DNA from: Gaiellales bacterium
Lineage (GTDB): Bacteria > Actinomycetota > Thermoleophilia > Gaiellales > JAICJC01
DNA: 64,000 nucleotides
NCBI GenBank assembly: GCA_036403155.1
Contig: DASWRM010000037.1
Location: 142,352 to 206,351 of the forward strand
Direction: 5' to 3'
Position 1 is the stretch's first letter; every line of letters starts with the position of its first letter. The translations under genes were made by a program, and so were the position numbers. Positions 26,335-35,259 of the stretch are shown here, piece after piece. The notes below the pieces were generated by a model, which was not told the origin of the DNA, did not search any database, and saw only the letters and a program-made list of their open reading frames with translations.

Positions 26335-29042
26335 CCGCGCAATTCGACCAGATCCGCCAGCTCCTCGTTCGAGAGGTCGCTGATCGCCGTCTCCACCCCG
26401 CGGTCGACGATGCTGGTGGCGAGGCCGCGCTTGGCCTCGATCAGCTGGTCGATCCGCTCCTCGATCGTCCCGGCGCAGATCATCCGGTGCACCTGCACGA
26501 TCCGCGTCTGCCCGATCCTGTGCGCGCGGTCGGACGCCTGATCCTCCACGGCCGGGTTCCACCACCGGTCGAAGTGGAAGACGTGGCTCGCGTTCGTGAG
26601 GTTCAGGCCGAGCCCCCCGGCGCGCAGCGACATGACCAGCACGCGAGGCTCTCCGCCGGGCGCCTGGAAGGCATCGACGACGCGCCCGCGCTCTGCGACC
26701 GGCGTCGACCCGTCGAGGTACAGCCGGTCGATCTGGAGCGTGCGCGGCAGGTAGTCGGACAGCATGCGTCCCATCACCGCGAACTGGGTGAACACCAGCG
26801 CGCTGTCGCCCTCGTCCACCGCCTCGCTCAGCATCTCGGTCAACCGGTCGAGCTTGCCGGAGCGTCCCGCCATCGACCCGGGTTTGCCGAGCGCCTGCGA
26901 CGGGTGGTTGCACACCTGCTTCAACCGCGTCAGCAGCGCGAGCACGTGCCCGCGCCGCTCGATGCCCCCCGCCCCGCGCACGTCGCCCATCATCGCGTCG
27001 ATCGTCGCCTGGTAGAGCGCCGCCTGCTCGACCGTCAGCGTGCAGAACTCGTTCGACAGCTGCCTCGGCGGAAGATCCGGGAGCACGCCGGGATCGCTCT
27101 TGTGCCGGCGCAGGATGAACGGGCCCGTGATCCTGCGCAGCCGCTCCCTGGCGGCCGCATCATCCTGCTTCTCGATCGGCGTCGAGTAGCGCCGCCGGTA
27201 GGCGCTGCGCGTGTCGAGCAGGCCGGGGTTGAGGAAGTGCAGGATCGACCAGAGCTCGTCCAGCCGGTTCTCGATCGGCGTGCCGGTGAGGGCAACCCGG
27301 TGACTGGCCGTCAGCGCCCGCGCCGCCTGCGCGCCGCGCGTCAATGGATTCTTCACCTGCTGGGCCTCGTCCAGCACGACCACGCGCCACTCCGCCCGCT
27401 GCAGCATCTGCCGGTCGCGCGGCAGCAGCGAGTACGACGTCAGCACGACGTCGAAGCCGGTCAGCTCGTCGATCCGCCGCGTCCGCTCGGGCCCGTGGTG
27501 CACGTGCGTCGTCAGGCCGGGCGCGAAGCGCTGCAGCTCGCGCTGCCAGTTCCCGAGCACCGAGGCCGGGCACACGATCAGCGCCGGGGCCTCCACGCCG
27601 TCGGAACGGTCGAGCAGGTAGGCGATCAGCTGCACCGTCTTGCCGAGCCCCATGTCGTCGGCGAGCAGCGCGCCGAGGCCGAGGCGCCGCATGCCCACGA
27701 GCCAGCCCAGCCCGCTCTTCTGGTAGGGGCGCAGGACGCCGTGGAAGCCGGCCTCCGGCTCCGCGGCCGCCCGCAGCTCCGGATCGCGCAGCTGCCGCGC
27801 CAGATCCTCCAGCTCCCCCGCCTGCGCCGGGTCGACCTCCATGTCGAACCCGCGCAGCTCGGCGCGGCCGGCCAGCGTCGCACCGAGCGCGGTGAGCGCG
27901 GGAATGCCGGTCCCGTGCAGCGCCAGCTGAGCGAGCTGGCGCGCCCGGCGCAGCGCCTTGTCGCCGAGCAGGCGCCACTCGCCGCCCAGGCGGACGAGCG
28001 GCTGCGTCGCCGCCGCAAGCGCGCGGAACTCCTCGTCGCTGATGGCAACGCCGCCGAGCGCCGCATGCAGGTCGTAGTCGACGACGCCGCCGAGCGACAG
28101 CGGCCCCGGCGCGAAGCTCAGCCCGGCCGTGTCGAGCTCCAGCTCCTCCTGGTGCAGCAGCTCGTCGGGCAGCCGCACGGTCGCGCCCGAGAACTCGAGC
28201 GCCGGCGCGGCCGCCCGCACCTCGGTCACCTGGGCAAGCGTCAGCTCGGCGCGGCCGTTCTGCACGGCGCCCAGCAGCGGCAGGATGTTGGCGGCGCGGC
28301 GGATTCGGTCGAAGTCGGGTGGCGAGACCTCGAGCGGCCACGTGTCGCCCCCTCCCTCGGGAAGCCGCAGCACCAGCTCCAGCGGCTCCAGCGACTGGCG
28401 CAGGTTGACGACCGGGGCGACGGCGCCCAGATCCGGCGCGACCTTGCGCAGCGCCGGCTGCAGCAGGGAGAGGTCGATGTCCTCCGGGTAGCTGTCCGGC
28501 GCGGTCAGCAGGCGCGGCTCGCGGACGGCGGCGGCCAGCGCTCGCATGGCGGCGCGCACGAACTCCTCCACCGCCTGGGCCGCCCCGAGCCGTGACGGCC
28601 CGTCGCCGTTCTCCACGAGCGCCGCATGGGCCAGCGGCGGGAAGGCGGCCGCGAACCGGTCGAGCGCCGGCGGGTCGCCGCCGCTGTCGACCACGCGCTC
28701 CGTCAGCTTCGCGACCAGCCGCCACGCCTTGACCGAGGCGCTGGCCTCGCCGCGGCCCTCCTCGTCCGACAGCAGGTAGGCGAGCGCGGGCAGCATGGGC
28801 AGGCTGCGTGTCTCGACCGACAGCTCCTGGCCCTGCGCCGCGATCCAGATCGGCAGCCGCCGCAGCGCGTGCGGCAGACCGCGATCGTCGAGCAGCGTGG
28901 TCCAGCCCCCCGGCGTCAGGGGGGACACCGAGTAGAAGCCCATCAGCGGCTCCTCGGCCCCGCGGGGAACGAACGTGAGCTCGAGCGGAGCGCGGCGCGC
29001 GGTTGATGTCGACGGCAGGCTCAAACCGAGGGACGCTAGCAC
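26331..29042 (-). CDS. SNF2-family DEAD/DEAH helicase
   Basis: DNA-translocating ATPase of about 903 residues. The C-terminal 480 residues hold the two RecA-like domains: LLADDMGLGKTVQLIAYLL (Walker A), VVLDEAQQVKNP (DEAQ box), LTGTPIENRLDELWSILHFLNP, and the late motifs SLRAGGLGLNLTNA and DRAHRIGQTR. The N-terminal 400 residues are the bacterial SNF2-associated region. These proteins remodel protein-DNA complexes in repair or transcription. The GTG at 29042 is the longest start; a TAGCGT box at 29033-29038 lies inside it and would point instead to TTG 29024. It is coupled to the downstream peptidase by ATGA. Confidence 0.9.
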   Translation of the reverse strand: MLASLGLSLPSTSTARRAPLELTFVPRGAEEPLMGFYSVSPLTPGGWTTLLDDRGLPHALRRLPIWIAAQGQELSVETRSLPMLPALAYLLSDEEGRGEASASVKAWRLVAKLTERVVDSGGDPPALDRFAAAFPPLAHAALVENGDGPSRLGAAQAVEEFVRAAMRALAAAVREPRLLTAPDSYPEDIDLSLLQPALRKVAPDLGAVAPVVNLRQSLEPLELVLRLPEGGGDTWPLEVSPPDFDRIRRAANILPLLGAVQNGRAELTLAQVTEVRAAAPALEFSGATVRLPDELLHQEELELDTAGLSFAPGPLSLGGVVDYDLHAALGGVAISDEEFRALAAATQPLVRLGGEWRLLGDKALRRARQLAQLALHGTGIPALTALGATLAGRAELRGFDMEVDPAQAGELEDLARQLRDPELRAAAEPEAGFHGVLRPYQKSGLGWLVGMRRLGLGALLADDMGLGKTVQLIAYLLDRSDGVEAPALIVCPASVLGNWQRELQRFAPGLTTHVHHGPERTRRIDELTGFDVVLTSYSLLPRDRQMLQRAEWRVVVLDEAQQVKNPLTRGAQAARALTASHRVALTGTPIENRLDELWSILHFLNPGLLDTRSAYRRRYSTPIEKQDDAAARERLRRITGPFILRRHKSDPGVLPDLPPRQLSNEFCTLTVEQAALYQATIDAMMGDVRGAGGIERRGHVLALLTRLKQVCNHPSQALGKPGSMAGRSGKLDRLTEMLSEAVDEGDSALVFTQFAVMGRMLSDYLPRTLQIDRLYLDGSTPVAERGRVVDAFQAPGGEPRVLVMSLRAGGLGLNLTNASHVFHFDRWWNPAVEDQASDRAHRIGQTRIVQVHRMICAGTIEERIDQLIEAKRGLATSIVDRGVETAISDLSNEELADLVELRG
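29033..29038 (-). promoter_or_regulatory. -10 box for the SNF2 helicase gene
   Basis: TAGCGT on the minus strand, eight bases before TTG 29024. If used, the helicase starts at 29024 and not at 29042. It faces the divergent molybdenum-hydroxylase promoter. Confidence 0.35.
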
Positions 29043-29065
29043 CGCCGGCCCTCGCAGCGCGGCGG

Positions 29066-29094
29066 TTGGGGCACCGCGCCGGCCCTGGTAGGTT
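29066..29094 (+). promoter_or_regulatory. Promoter of the molybdenum hydroxylase operon
   Basis: TTGGGG at 29066-29071 and TAGGTT at 29089-29094 with a 17-base spacer; the ATG at 29102 is seven bases further on. The transcript would be leaderless. Confidence 0.5.
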
Positions 29095-29101
29095 TCGGCG
29101 G

Positions 29102-29557
29102 ATGCAGGTGTCGCTCGAGGTGAACGGCAGTGCCCACGACGTCGACGTGCACCCCGGGGAGCGGCTCTCGACCGTGCTCCGCGACCGGCTGGAGCTGACG
29201 GGCACGAAGGTCTCGTGCGGCGAGGGGACGTGCGGCAGCTGCACCGTCGTGCTCGACGGCCGGCCGGTGCTGTCGTGCCTGACGCTGGCGGCCGCCTGCC
29301 ACGGCGCCTCGGTGCGGACGGTCGAGTGGCGTGGCGAGACGCTCGAGCGGCTGCGCGACGCGTTCACCGCCGAGGACGCGTTCCAGTGCGGATTCTGCAC
29401 CCCGGGGCAGCTGATGTCGGCGCTCGCCCTGCTGGAGCGGACGCCCGCGCCGAGCCGAGACGAGATCGTCGCCGCGATGAGCGGGAACCTGTGCCGCTGC
29501 GGCGCCTACGAGGGCATCGCACTGGCCGTCGCGCGCGCGTCCGGGGACGCCGCCTGA
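29102..29557 (+). CDS. Molybdenum hydroxylase, iron-sulfur subunit
   Basis: Small subunit (151 residues) of a xanthine-dehydrogenase/CO-dehydrogenase-family enzyme, carrying two [2Fe-2S] clusters. The plant-ferredoxin-type cluster uses C39, C44, C47 and C59 (CGEGTCGSC then SCL). The second uses CGFC in FQCGFCTPGQ and CRC in NLCRCGAYEGI. It passes electrons from the molybdenum site to FAD. Its stop and the next ATG share a base (TGATG). The subunit order small-large-medium differs from the CO dehydrogenase order medium-small-large. Confidence 0.93.
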   Translation: MQVSLEVNGSAHDVDVHPGERLSTVLRDRLELTGTKVSCGEGTCGSCTVVLDGRPVLSCLTLAAACHGASVRTVEWRGETLERLRDAFTAEDAFQCGFCTPGQLMSALALLERTPAPSRDEIVAAMSGNLCRCGAYEGIALAVARASGDAA

Positions 29558-31794
29558 TGGCGAAGCTGGTCAAGACGGAGGCGGTCGTCGAGGGCCGCAC
29601 CGAGGAGCGCTGGACGCTCGTCGAGGAGGACGCGACGCCCGAGTGGGAGGCCGGCTCGACGCCGGCCGTCGTCGGTGAGCCGGCGACGCGCCTGACCGCC
29701 GCCGCGCGGCTGACCGGAACGGCCACGTACACGTCGGACGTCCGCCTGCCGGGGCAGCTGGAAGCGGCGGTCCTGCGCAGCCCGCACGCCCACGCGCGGC
29801 TCGCGTCCATCTCGCTCGATGCCGCGCGCGGGCTTCCCGGCGTGCGAGCCGTCATCGGCCCGGGCGACTGCCCGGACTTCGAGGGCGCGACGGTGCTGCA
29901 CGAGGAGCCACCCTATGCGGGCGCGGCGGTCGCGGCGGTCGCCGCCGAGACGGCCGACGCCGCCAACGCCGCGCTGGTCGCGCTGGATCCGGTGTGGGAG
30001 CCGCTCGGCTTCGTCACGGACCTGGATCAGGCGCTCGAGAACCAGACCTTCCAGGAGGACCCGTCGGAGTACGAGCGGGGCGACGCGGAGGCTGCCCTGG
30101 CGGCAGCCGAGATCGTCGTCGAGTCGGAATACGTCGCGCCCGCGCAGCTGCACAATGCCCTGGAGTCCCACTGCGCCGTCGCCGACTGGCGCGCCGACGG
30201 CGTCACGCTGTACTCCTCGACCCAGGCGATCTACCAGGCGCGGTCGCAGATCAGCGAGGCGTTCGACGTGGATGCCGACCGCGTCCGCGTGATCTGCCAC
30301 TACATGGGCGGCGGCTTCGGGGCGAAGTTCGGTTGCGGCCACGAGGGCATCCTGGCCACCGAGCTGTCGCGGCGAGCCGGGCGCCCGGTGCGGCTCGTGC
30401 TCGGGCGCCGCGACGAGAACCTGACGACCGGTTTCAGGACGCCGGCGCGTGTCAGCTATCGCATCGGTGCGACGCGGGACGGCACGCTCCAGGCCGTGGA
30501 GGCGTCCGCCGTGATGGGCCTCGGCACCGGGGGCTGGGGCTATCCCGTGCTCGAGCCGGTGAAGTCGCTGTACGCGATCGAGCATCTGCACCTGATGACG
30601 CTGCCGATGCGGCAGAACCTGGGGCCGGCCGCCGCGTTCCGGGCGCCGGGGGTGATGGAGGGGACGTTCGCGTTCGAGCAGGCGCTGGACGAGGTGGCCG
30701 AGGCGGCCGGCATCGACCCGCTGGAGCTCCGCCGGCGCAACCACACGGACGTCGACCCCAGCAACGGCCGGCCGTACACCTCCAAGCGGCTACTCGAGAG
30801 CTACGACCTCGCGGCGGAGCTGGCTGGGTGGGACGCCCGGGACGCGCTGCGCGGCGACGGCCGGATCCGGCGCGGCATGGGCTGCGCGAGCCAGTACTGG
30901 TGGGGCAGCGGCGCGCCGCCGGCGTATGCCGAGGTGCGCATCGGCGCGGCCGCGAAGCCGGTGCTGACCGTCGGGCTGCAGGATCTCGGGACGGGCGTCA
31001 TCACGGCGTGCGCGGTGGTGGTCGCCGAGCGGCTCGGCATCCGCCCGGCCGACGTCACCGTGCGGGCCGGGGACACCGACCTGGCGGGGCACGGCCCGTT
31101 CTCGGGCGGCTCGATGACGCTCGCGTCGATCGCGCCTGCCGTCCGGTCGGCGGGCCACCACGTCCGCACGCAGCTGCTGGAGCTGGCGGCGGACATGTTC
31201 GAGATCTCGGCGGAGGACCTCGAGCTGGTGGACGGCGAGGTGCGCTCGGCCGACGGGACGCTCCACCACCCCATCCACGAGGTGACCGGGAAGCTGGGCA
31301 ACGCGTGGGTCACCGGGTCAGGCTCGCGGGCGCCCAACCCCGACGGGATGGCGGTGAACACGTTCGGATGCCAGATCGCGCAGGTGGCGGTGGACACGCT
31401 GACCGGCCTGGTCACGGTCGAGCGGATCGTCGCCGTGCACGATGTCGGCCGGATCGTCAACCCGATGGGCGCCCGAAGCCAGGTGCTGGGCGGCATCCTG
31501 CAGGGGATCGGCTTCGCACTGAGCGAGGAGCGGGTGGTCGATCCGACCACCGGCACGGTCGTCAACGCCGGCCTCGAGGACTACAAGGTGCCGACCATGG
31601 CCGACATGCCCGAGGTCGTCTGCCAGTTCGTCGGCGAGCCCGACCCACGGCTTGCGCTGGGAGTGAAGGGACTGGGCGAGCCGCCGGTGATCCCGACCGC
31701 GGGCGCCATCGGCAATGCGATCGCGCACGCGCTCGGAATGCGCCTGCGCGAGGCGCCCTACACGCCCCGCCGTGTGCTGGAGGCGCTCGGATGA
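29557..31794 (+). CDS. Molybdenum hydroxylase, molybdopterin-binding subunit
   Basis: Large catalytic subunit of 745 residues. It has the N-terminal ARLTGTATYTSDVRLPGQLEAAVLRSPHAHAR block, the MGGGFGAKFG loop, RAPGVMEGTFAFEQALDE and the C-terminal LGVKGLGEPP with the glutamate expected to act as base. It lacks the CO-dehydrogenase-specific VAYRCSFR-type active-site loop as far as I can see, so CO is an unlikely substrate; a purine, aldehyde, aromatic or other N-heterocycle hydroxylation is more likely. The first 40 residues (EAVVEGRTEERWTLVEED) are a short extension. It overlaps the FAD subunit by ATGA. Confidence 0.9.
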   Translation: MAKLVKTEAVVEGRTEERWTLVEEDATPEWEAGSTPAVVGEPATRLTAAARLTGTATYTSDVRLPGQLEAAVLRSPHAHARLASISLDAARGLPGVRAVIGPGDCPDFEGATVLHEEPPYAGAAVAAVAAETADAANAALVALDPVWEPLGFVTDLDQALENQTFQEDPSEYERGDAEAALAAAEIVVESEYVAPAQLHNALESHCAVADWRADGVTLYSSTQAIYQARSQISEAFDVDADRVRVICHYMGGGFGAKFGCGHEGILATELSRRAGRPVRLVLGRRDENLTTGFRTPARVSYRIGATRDGTLQAVEASAVMGLGTGGWGYPVLEPVKSLYAIEHLHLMTLPMRQNLGPAAAFRAPGVMEGTFAFEQALDEVAEAAGIDPLELRRRNHTDVDPSNGRPYTSKRLLESYDLAAELAGWDARDALRGDGRIRRGMGCASQYWWGSGAPPAYAEVRIGAAAKPVLTVGLQDLGTGVITACAVVVAERLGIRPADVTVRAGDTDLAGHGPFSGGSMTLASIAPAVRSAGHHVRTQLLELAADMFEISAEDLELVDGEVRSADGTLHHPIHEVTGKLGNAWVTGSGSRAPNPDGMAVNTFGCQIAQVAVDTLTGLVTVERIVAVHDVGRIVNPMGARSQVLGGILQGIGFALSEERVVDPTTGTVVNAGLEDYKVPTMADMPEVVCQFVGEPDPRLALGVKGLGEPPVIPTAGAIGNAIAHALGMRLREAPYTPRRVLEALG

Positions 31795-32684
31795 GGACGT
31801 TCGCCTACGTGCGGCCCGGAGTGATCGACGCGGCGGCGGCTGCGCTCACGCGCCAGGACGCACGGGCGATGGGCGGGGGCACGGACCTGCTGACCCAGCA
31901 GGACCGCGGCATCCTGCCTGCCGAGGCCGTGATCGACCTGCGCGGCCTCGGGCTTTCGGCGATCGACGACTTCGACGACGGGCTGCGGATCGGGGCGACG
32001 GCGACGCTGGCGGACATCGGGCGGCACCCGGCCGTCACGGAGCGGTTCACGGTGCTCGACGAGGCGATCGCGGCCGCGGCGTCGCCGCAGCTGCGCGAGA
32101 TGGGCACCGTCGCCGGGAACCTCTGCCAGCAGGTGCGGTGCTGGTACTACCGGCATCCGGATCTGACGTGCTGGCTGAAGGGGGGCGATACCTGCTACGC
32201 CCAGATCGGCGACCACCGCAAGCACGGCCTGGAGCCGGGCGACTGCATCTCGGTGGCCCCGAGCGACCTGGCCGCGGCCCTGATCGCGCTGGACGCGACG
32301 GTCGAAACGAGCCGGCGGCCGGAGGGGCTTCCGCTGGCCGACCTCTACCGGCGCCCGACCGAGGACAACCGCTCGAACCTGACACTCGCAGCCGGCGAGT
32401 TCGTCACGTCGGTGACCATTCCGCGGACGCCCGACGTGAGCGCGTACGAGCGGGCCGGCGAGCGGCACGCATGGAGCTTCGCGCTGGCGGCCGTGGCCGC
32501 GGCGCGCACCGGGGACGAGCTGCGGATGGTCGCGATCGGCGTCGCGAACGTCCCGCGCCTGCTCGACCCGGCCGATCCGCTGGCGGGACTGCCAGGCCTC
32601 GAGCAGACGGCGTGGAAGCGCCGGCTCGTGCAGGGCCTGGCCGACCTTGCCCGCGAGCGGGTCCTGTCGCCGGCCGCGGGCTGA
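31791..32684 (+). CDS. Molybdenum hydroxylase, FAD subunit with four-cysteine motif
   Basis: FAD-binding subunit of 297 residues. FAD loops are AMGGGTDLL near residue 27 and MGTVAGNL near 104. Directly after comes C112-x4-C117-x9-C127-x7-C135 in a stretch CQQVRCWYYRHPDLTCW. An extra cysteine set at this place is known to hold a [4Fe-4S] cluster in relatives such as PaoB/YagS and the 4-hydroxybenzoyl-CoA reductase beta subunit, so the same is inferred here. That subgroup favours aldehyde or aromatic substrates. It is the last gene of the three-gene operon. Confidence 0.9.
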   Translation: MRTFAYVRPGVIDAAAAALTRQDARAMGGGTDLLTQQDRGILPAEAVIDLRGLGLSAIDDFDDGLRIGATATLADIGRHPAVTERFTVLDEAIAAAASPQLREMGTVAGNLCQQVRCWYYRHPDLTCWLKGGDTCYAQIGDHRKHGLEPGDCISVAPSDLAAALIALDATVETSRRPEGLPLADLYRRPTEDNRSNLTLAAGEFVTSVTIPRTPDVSAYERAGERHAWSFALAAVAAARTGDELRMVAIGVANVPRLLDPADPLAGLPGLEQTAWKRRLVQGLADLARERVLSPAAG

Positions 32685-32811
32685 CGCCGGCCGGACGCGA
32701 TCCTCGGGCGTCGGTGCAGGCTCGCCGCCGTCACGCCGCCCGTTGCTTGACGCCGGCCGCCGTGCGCCGGCCGCTGCGCGCGCTCCACGCGCGTGTCGGC
32801 TCCTGTGACGC

Positions 32812-33297
32812 TCAGCGGAGCTCGACGAGCACGGGCTCGAGCGGCCCCGCGCCGACCACCAGGCGGGCGACCGTCGGCGCGGCGGCGCGGCGCTTCCACG
32901 TGGGGCTCCCCGGGTTCAGGAAACGCACGCCGTCGACCAGCTCGTTCACCGGCTGGTGGGAATGCGCGAACACGATCATGCCGGCATCCGGGAAGCGGGC
33001 CCGCAGGCGCCGCTCGCGGCCGTCCCGTGGCCCCGAGTCGTGCACCATCGCAACGGCCACGCCGCCGAGCTCGAGCCCGAGCGCCTCGGGCAGCTGCTCG
33101 CGCAGCTCCCACCGGTCGATGTTCCCGCAGACCGCGCGCACCGGCGCGTGGGTCTCGAGCTCCGCCAGCGTGGCGGCCGACGTGATGTCCCCGCCGTGGA
33201 GGATCAGCTCTGCCCAGTCCAGGTGCGGCATCAGCGCCTCGGGCAGGGCCCGCGCGTGGTCGGGAACGTGGGTGTCGGCCAGGACGAGGAGGTTCAC
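32812..33297 (-). CDS. YfcE/MJ0936-type metallophosphoesterase
   Basis: Phosphodiesterase-like protein of 161 residues. Metal-binding motifs are in order: LADTHVPDH at the N-terminus, [16 protein letters not shown], then VHDSG and FAHSHQPV. This is the short single-domain Metallophos_2 form with unknown natural substrate. The GTG at 33297 overlaps the ilvD stop (GTGA), so it is co-transcribed with ilvD. The longer frame to 33726 is an ilvD shadow. The 127-bp gap on its 3' side, shared with the convergent hydroxylase operon, is filled with GC-rich palindromes such as GCGCGC/GCGCGT near 32777. Confidence 0.85.
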   Translation of the reverse strand: MNLLVLADTHVPDHARALPEALMPHLDWAELILHGGDITSAATLAELETHAPVRAVCGNIDRWELREQLPEALGLELGGVAVAMVHDSGPRDGRERRLRARFPDAGMIVFAHSHQPVNELVDGVRFLNPGSPTWKRRAAAPTVARLVVGAGPLEPVLVELR

Positions 33298-34994
33298 TGC
33301 GGCCGGGTGACCGCGCCCTCGCTGGCGCTCGACACGAGCGCCGCGTACTTCGCGAGCACGCCGGCGGTGTACCGCGGCGGCGGGGGCGTCCAGTCGCGCA
33401 GGCGCGCGGCGATCTCGTCGTCGCTCAGCTCGACCCGCAGCTCGCGCGCCGCGATGTCGAACTCGATCGTGTCGCCGTCCTGGACGATGGCGATCGGCCC
33501 GCCGTGGGCGGCCTCCGGCGTCACGTGGCCGGCCATGAGGCCGTGCGTGGCGCCCGAGAAGCGGCCGTCGGTGATCAGCGCGACGTCCTCCCCCAGCCCC
33601 TCGCCCACGATCGCCGCGGTCACGTGCAGCATCTCGCGCATTCCCGGGCCGCCCGCCGGCCCCTCGTAGCGGATCACCACCACGTCGCCGGCCTGGATCG
33701 ACCGCTCCTTGACGGCCGCGAAGCACTCCTCCTCGGAGTCGAACACGCGCGCCGGCCCGCGGTGCGTGAGCCGCTCGTGACCGGCCAGCTTGACCACGCT
33801 GCCATCGGGCGAGAGGTTGCCGCGCAGCACCGCCAGCCCGCCCGTCGGCTTGATCGGCCGGTCGATCGGCACGACCACGGGCTGCCCGGGCGTCTCCACG
33901 GCCTGCTCGGCGATCTCGCCCAGCGTGCGGCCGTCGACCGTCCGCGCCGATGCGTGGATCAGATCGCGCTTGGCCAGCTCCCGCGCCACCAGCGCGACGC
34001 CGCCCGCGTCGAAGATGTCGGTCGCGACGTACCGCCCGCCCGGCTTCAGGCTTGCCACGATCGGCGTGCGCCCCGCGATCCGGTCGAAGTCGTCGATCGA
34101 GAACGGGATGCCCAGCTCGCTCGCGATCGCGAGGATGTGCAGCACGCCGTTGGTCGACCCGCCCGTCGCGGCGACCGAGGCGGCGGCGTTCTCGAGCGCC
34201 TCGCGCGTGACGATGTGCGATGGGCGGATGTCGTCCCGGACGAGCCGCATGACGAGCCGCCCGGCCTCCTCAGCCGCGTCGCCCTTGCCGCGGTTGAGCG
34301 CCGGGATGCCGTTCATCCCGCCCGGCGACAGGCCCAGGAACTCGAGCGCGGCCGACATCGTGTTCGCCGTGTACTGGCCGCCGCACGCTCCCGCACCGGG
34401 GCACGCGGCGGACTCGACCTCGTGCAGCTCCTCGGCGTCGATCCGCTCGGCCGCATAGGCGCCGATCGCCTCGAAGACGTCCTGGATGGTGATGTCACGG
34501 CCGCGGAAGGTGCCCGGCGCGATCGAGCCGTTGTAGAGCACGAGCCCGGGGACGTCGAGCCGGCAGAGCGCCATCGCGGCCGCCGGGATGGTCTTGTCGC
34601 AGCCCACGAGGCAGACGACGCCGTCCATCAGATGACCGCGCACGACCAGCTCGATCGAGTCGGCGATCACCTCGCGGCTGACCAGCGAGGCGCGCATCCC
34701 CTCGGTGCCCATCGAGACGCCGTCCGAGACCGAGATCGTGTTGAACTCCATCGGCGTACCGCCCGCGGCGCGGATGCCCTCCTTGACGCGCCGGGCCAGC
34801 TCGCGCTGGTTGAAGTTGCACGGCATCGTCTCGATCCAGGTGGTGGAGACGCCCACCAGCGGCCGGGCGAGGTCGTCGTCCGTGAAGCCGATGCCCTTCA
34901 GCATCGCGCGGGCTGCGGCCCGGTCGGGCCCGTCGGTGAGCGCGGCGCTGTGGCGCTTGGCCGGGTCGGACGGGCGGTCGTACGGGTTACTCAA
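33294..34994 (-). CDS. ilvD: Dihydroxy-acid dehydratase
   Basis: Iron-sulfur enzyme that dehydrates dihydroxyisovalerate and dihydroxymethylvalerate, the third step of valine and isoleucine synthesis. The protein is 566 residues. It shows [41 protein letters not shown] with the cluster cysteines, and [19 protein letters not shown]. All are canonical. It overlaps a small upstream gene by eight bases and the downstream phosphoesterase by four. It sits 22 kb from ilvC with its own TACACT promoter, upstream of the small gene. Confidence 0.96.
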   Translation of the reverse strand: MSNPYDRPSDPAKRHSAALTDGPDRAAARAMLKGIGFTDDDLARPLVGVSTTWIETMPCNFNQRELARRVKEGIRAAGGTPMEFNTISVSDGVSMGTEGMRASLVSREVIADSIELVVRGHLMDGVVCLVGCDKTIPAAAMALCRLDVPGLVLYNGSIAPGTFRGRDITIQDVFEAIGAYAAERIDAEELHEVESAACPGAGACGGQYTANTMSAALEFLGLSPGGMNGIPALNRGKGDAAEEAGRLVMRLVRDDIRPSHIVTREALENAAASVAATGGSTNGVLHILAIASELGIPFSIDDFDRIAGRTPIVASLKPGGRYVATDIFDAGGVALVARELAKRDLIHASARTVDGRTLGEIAEQAVETPGQPVVVPIDRPIKPTGGLAVLRGNLSPDGSVVKLAGHERLTHRGPARVFDSEEECFAAVKERSIQAGDVVVIRYEGPAGGPGMREMLHVTAAIVGEGLGEDVALITDGRFSGATHGLMAGHVTPEAAHGGPIAIVQDGDTIEFDIAARELRVELSDDEIAARLRDWTPPPPRYTAGVLAKYAALVSSASEGAVTRPQ

Positions 34995-35217
34995 CCGCGG
35001 TCACGACCTTGATCCCCCAGGCTGCGCCCGAGGCGAACAACTCGTCCGGGTCGACGTCGTCGGCGTAGCCGATCACGTGCTGCTCGGGGTTGTCGCGCGT
35101 CGACCCGAGCACGACCCGCCGGGTGACCCCGCCCGCCGGGCGCGCGAGATGATCGCCGCGCTCACGCGCCGCCTCCGCCTCCTCGGCGGCCGGTCCCTCG
35201 GCATAGCCCTTGCCCAT
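34987..35217 (-). CDS. Small hypothetical protein coupled to ilvD
   Basis: Not recognised. It has 76 residues, [23 protein letters not shown], an acidic-basic helical first half, then [38 protein letters not shown]. The second half could be a small alpha/beta fold. It starts at ATG 35217, nine bases after TACACT, and overlaps ilvD by eight bases, so it is the first gene of the ilvD transcript. It may be a regulatory or accessory protein, but nothing in the sequence says which. Confidence 0.55.
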   Translation of the reverse strand: MGKGYAEGPAAEEAEAARERGDHLARPAGGVTRRVVLGSTRDNPEQHVIGYADDVDPDELFASGAAWGIKVVTAVE

Positions 35218-35226
35218 AGGCGGGCA

Positions 35227-35232
35227 AGTGTA
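35227..35232 (-). promoter_or_regulatory. -10 box for the ilvD transcript
   Basis: TACACT on the minus strand, nine bases before ATG 35217. No leader peptide or long leader fits here, so ilvD is not under the leucine leader type of control seen for leuA. Confidence 0.5.
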
Positions 35233-35259
35233 CCGGGAAGCGCCCCTTCCCTCGGCCGC

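Noticed and set aside
29102..32684. Aerobic carbon monoxide dehydrogenase (coxMSL)
   Set aside because: Subunit order differs and the large subunit does not show the cysteine active-site loop of CO dehydrogenase; the FAD subunit has an extra cysteine motif.
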